This document shows, in pieces, positions 6,570 to 6,938 of a stretch of DNA of 6,938 bases. Within the stretch, counting starts at the first letter, position 1; each line of letters begins with the position of its first letter. The stretch spans positions 1-6,938 of the forward strand of contig JAUVJV010000120.1 in the NCBI GenBank assembly GCA_030592245.1, given 5' to 3'. The notes beneath the pieces are model-generated. The model had not been told where the DNA came from and did not search any database. It saw nothing but the letters and a program-made list of their open reading frames with translations. The DNA comes from Candidatus Eiseniibacteriota bacterium. Lineage in GTDB: Bacteria; Arandabacterota; Arandabacteria; Arandabacterales; Arandabacteraceae. The translations under genes and the position numbers were made by a program.

Positions 6570-6938
6570 ATGGAGATCAAGAAACGGGACATGCTCATAG
6601 GAATCCTGATCCTGGGATCGATCTGGGGATTCTTCGAAGTGGTACTTGGCGGCGGCATGAAGGCTGCCGATATCGCGCACAAAGGCGATCTCATGACGGG
6701 CCTGGGAATAGGTACGATGGCTGTGGCGTATGCCGTTTACAGACGGGCTCTCCCACTTATCGCCATCGCGCTCATAGCGGTCGCCGTGAGGCAGCTCGCG
6801 GTTCCCATCCTTCAGGTACCTTTCATATGCAAGACCAATTCCTGCCTGTCAATGTCCCTGGGGGGATTCGTGCTTGCCGGAGGCGTCGCGGTCGCAGGCA
6901 GGCAGCTCAAGAGGGGCATCGCGCCCCGGGCTGCCACC
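6570..6938 (+). CDS. Unrecognised integral membrane protein, 3' end outside the window
   Basis: I do not recognise this gene. An open frame runs from ATG 6570 to the right edge (123 codons, no stop). It begins MEIKKRDM, then shows about four hydrophobic segments: roughly residues 8-27 (contains GSIWGFFEVVLGGG), 42-57, 61-81 and 95-110, with short basic loops (YRR at 57-59, GRQLKR at 110-115). Between segments three and four is a C-x4-C motif (C87, C92; sequence CKTNSC). The charge pattern and small-residue-rich helices fit a polytopic inner-membrane protein, perhaps a transporter or permease subunit, but nothing assigns a substrate. The frame is open upstream to 6486, so starts at GTG 6546 or GTG 6495 are possible; the latter would be almost leaderless from the predicted promoter. 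ATG 6570 is preferred for its ribosome site. Its own promoter suggests regulation separate from mutS-mutL-miaA. Confidence 0.75.
   Translation, partial: MEIKKRDMLIGILILGSIWGFFEVVLGGGMKAADIAHKGDLMTGLGIGTMAVAYAVYRRALPLIAIALIAVAVRQLAVPILQVPFICKTNSCLSMSLGGFVLAGGVAVAGRQLKRGIAPRAAT

Noticed and set aside
6498..6680. Minus-strand 60-codon frame opposite the leader and membrane protein start
   Set aside because: No promoter or ribosome site in that direction, no recognisable motif, and it overlaps the better supported + strand gene.

Overview
The window is a compact, GC-rich, single-direction gene cluster with typical bacterial layout. All five protein genes lie on the + strand: a LapB-type TPR protein, mutS, mutL, miaA, and the first 123 codons of an unrecognised membrane protein that runs off the right edge. 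LapB belongs to the control of lipopolysaccharide synthesis, so its presence points to an LPS-bearing diderm. MutL carries the metal-dependent endonuclease motif, so the host is not a MutH/Dam-type gammaproteobacterium. Frequent AGG (Arg) and ATA (Ile) codons also look unlike enterobacteria. A deltaproteobacterial (Desulfobacterota) or related uncultivated diderm lineage is a guess, not a conclusion.

Layout: lapB starts at a GTG two bases inside the left edge and ends at 1136. A 47-base gap without a clear promoter or terminator leads to mutS (1184-3826). mutL starts inside the end of mutS (ATG 3813, 14-base overlap, good Shine-Dalgarno), and miaA starts on the mutL stop codon (ATGA overlap at 5519-5522). 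mutS-mutL-miaA is therefore almost certainly one translationally coupled operon, and lapB may be co-transcribed with it. A well-formed sigma70-type promoter (TTGACA, 17-base spacer, TAGAAT) overlaps the miaA stop codon. It is followed by about 75 bases of leader rich in short dyads and then by the membrane protein gene, which looks like a separate transcription unit.

Functionally, MutS recognises mismatches and recruits MutL, whose C-terminal domain nicks DNA. Both carry a plausible sliding-clamp binding motif (QLSLW in MutS, QKLLFP in MutL). MiaA prenylates A37 of tRNAs reading UNN codons. LapB is known in E. coli as the adaptor that directs LpxC to FtsH for proteolysis. Its place beside the repair and tRNA genes is a matter of neighbourhood; the sequence shows no mechanistic link.

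I see no mobile elements, CRISPR arrays, tRNA or rRNA genes, and no clear sign of a novel multi-gene system. The parts most worth a second look are the unrecognised membrane protein and the dyad-rich promoter/leader in front of it.
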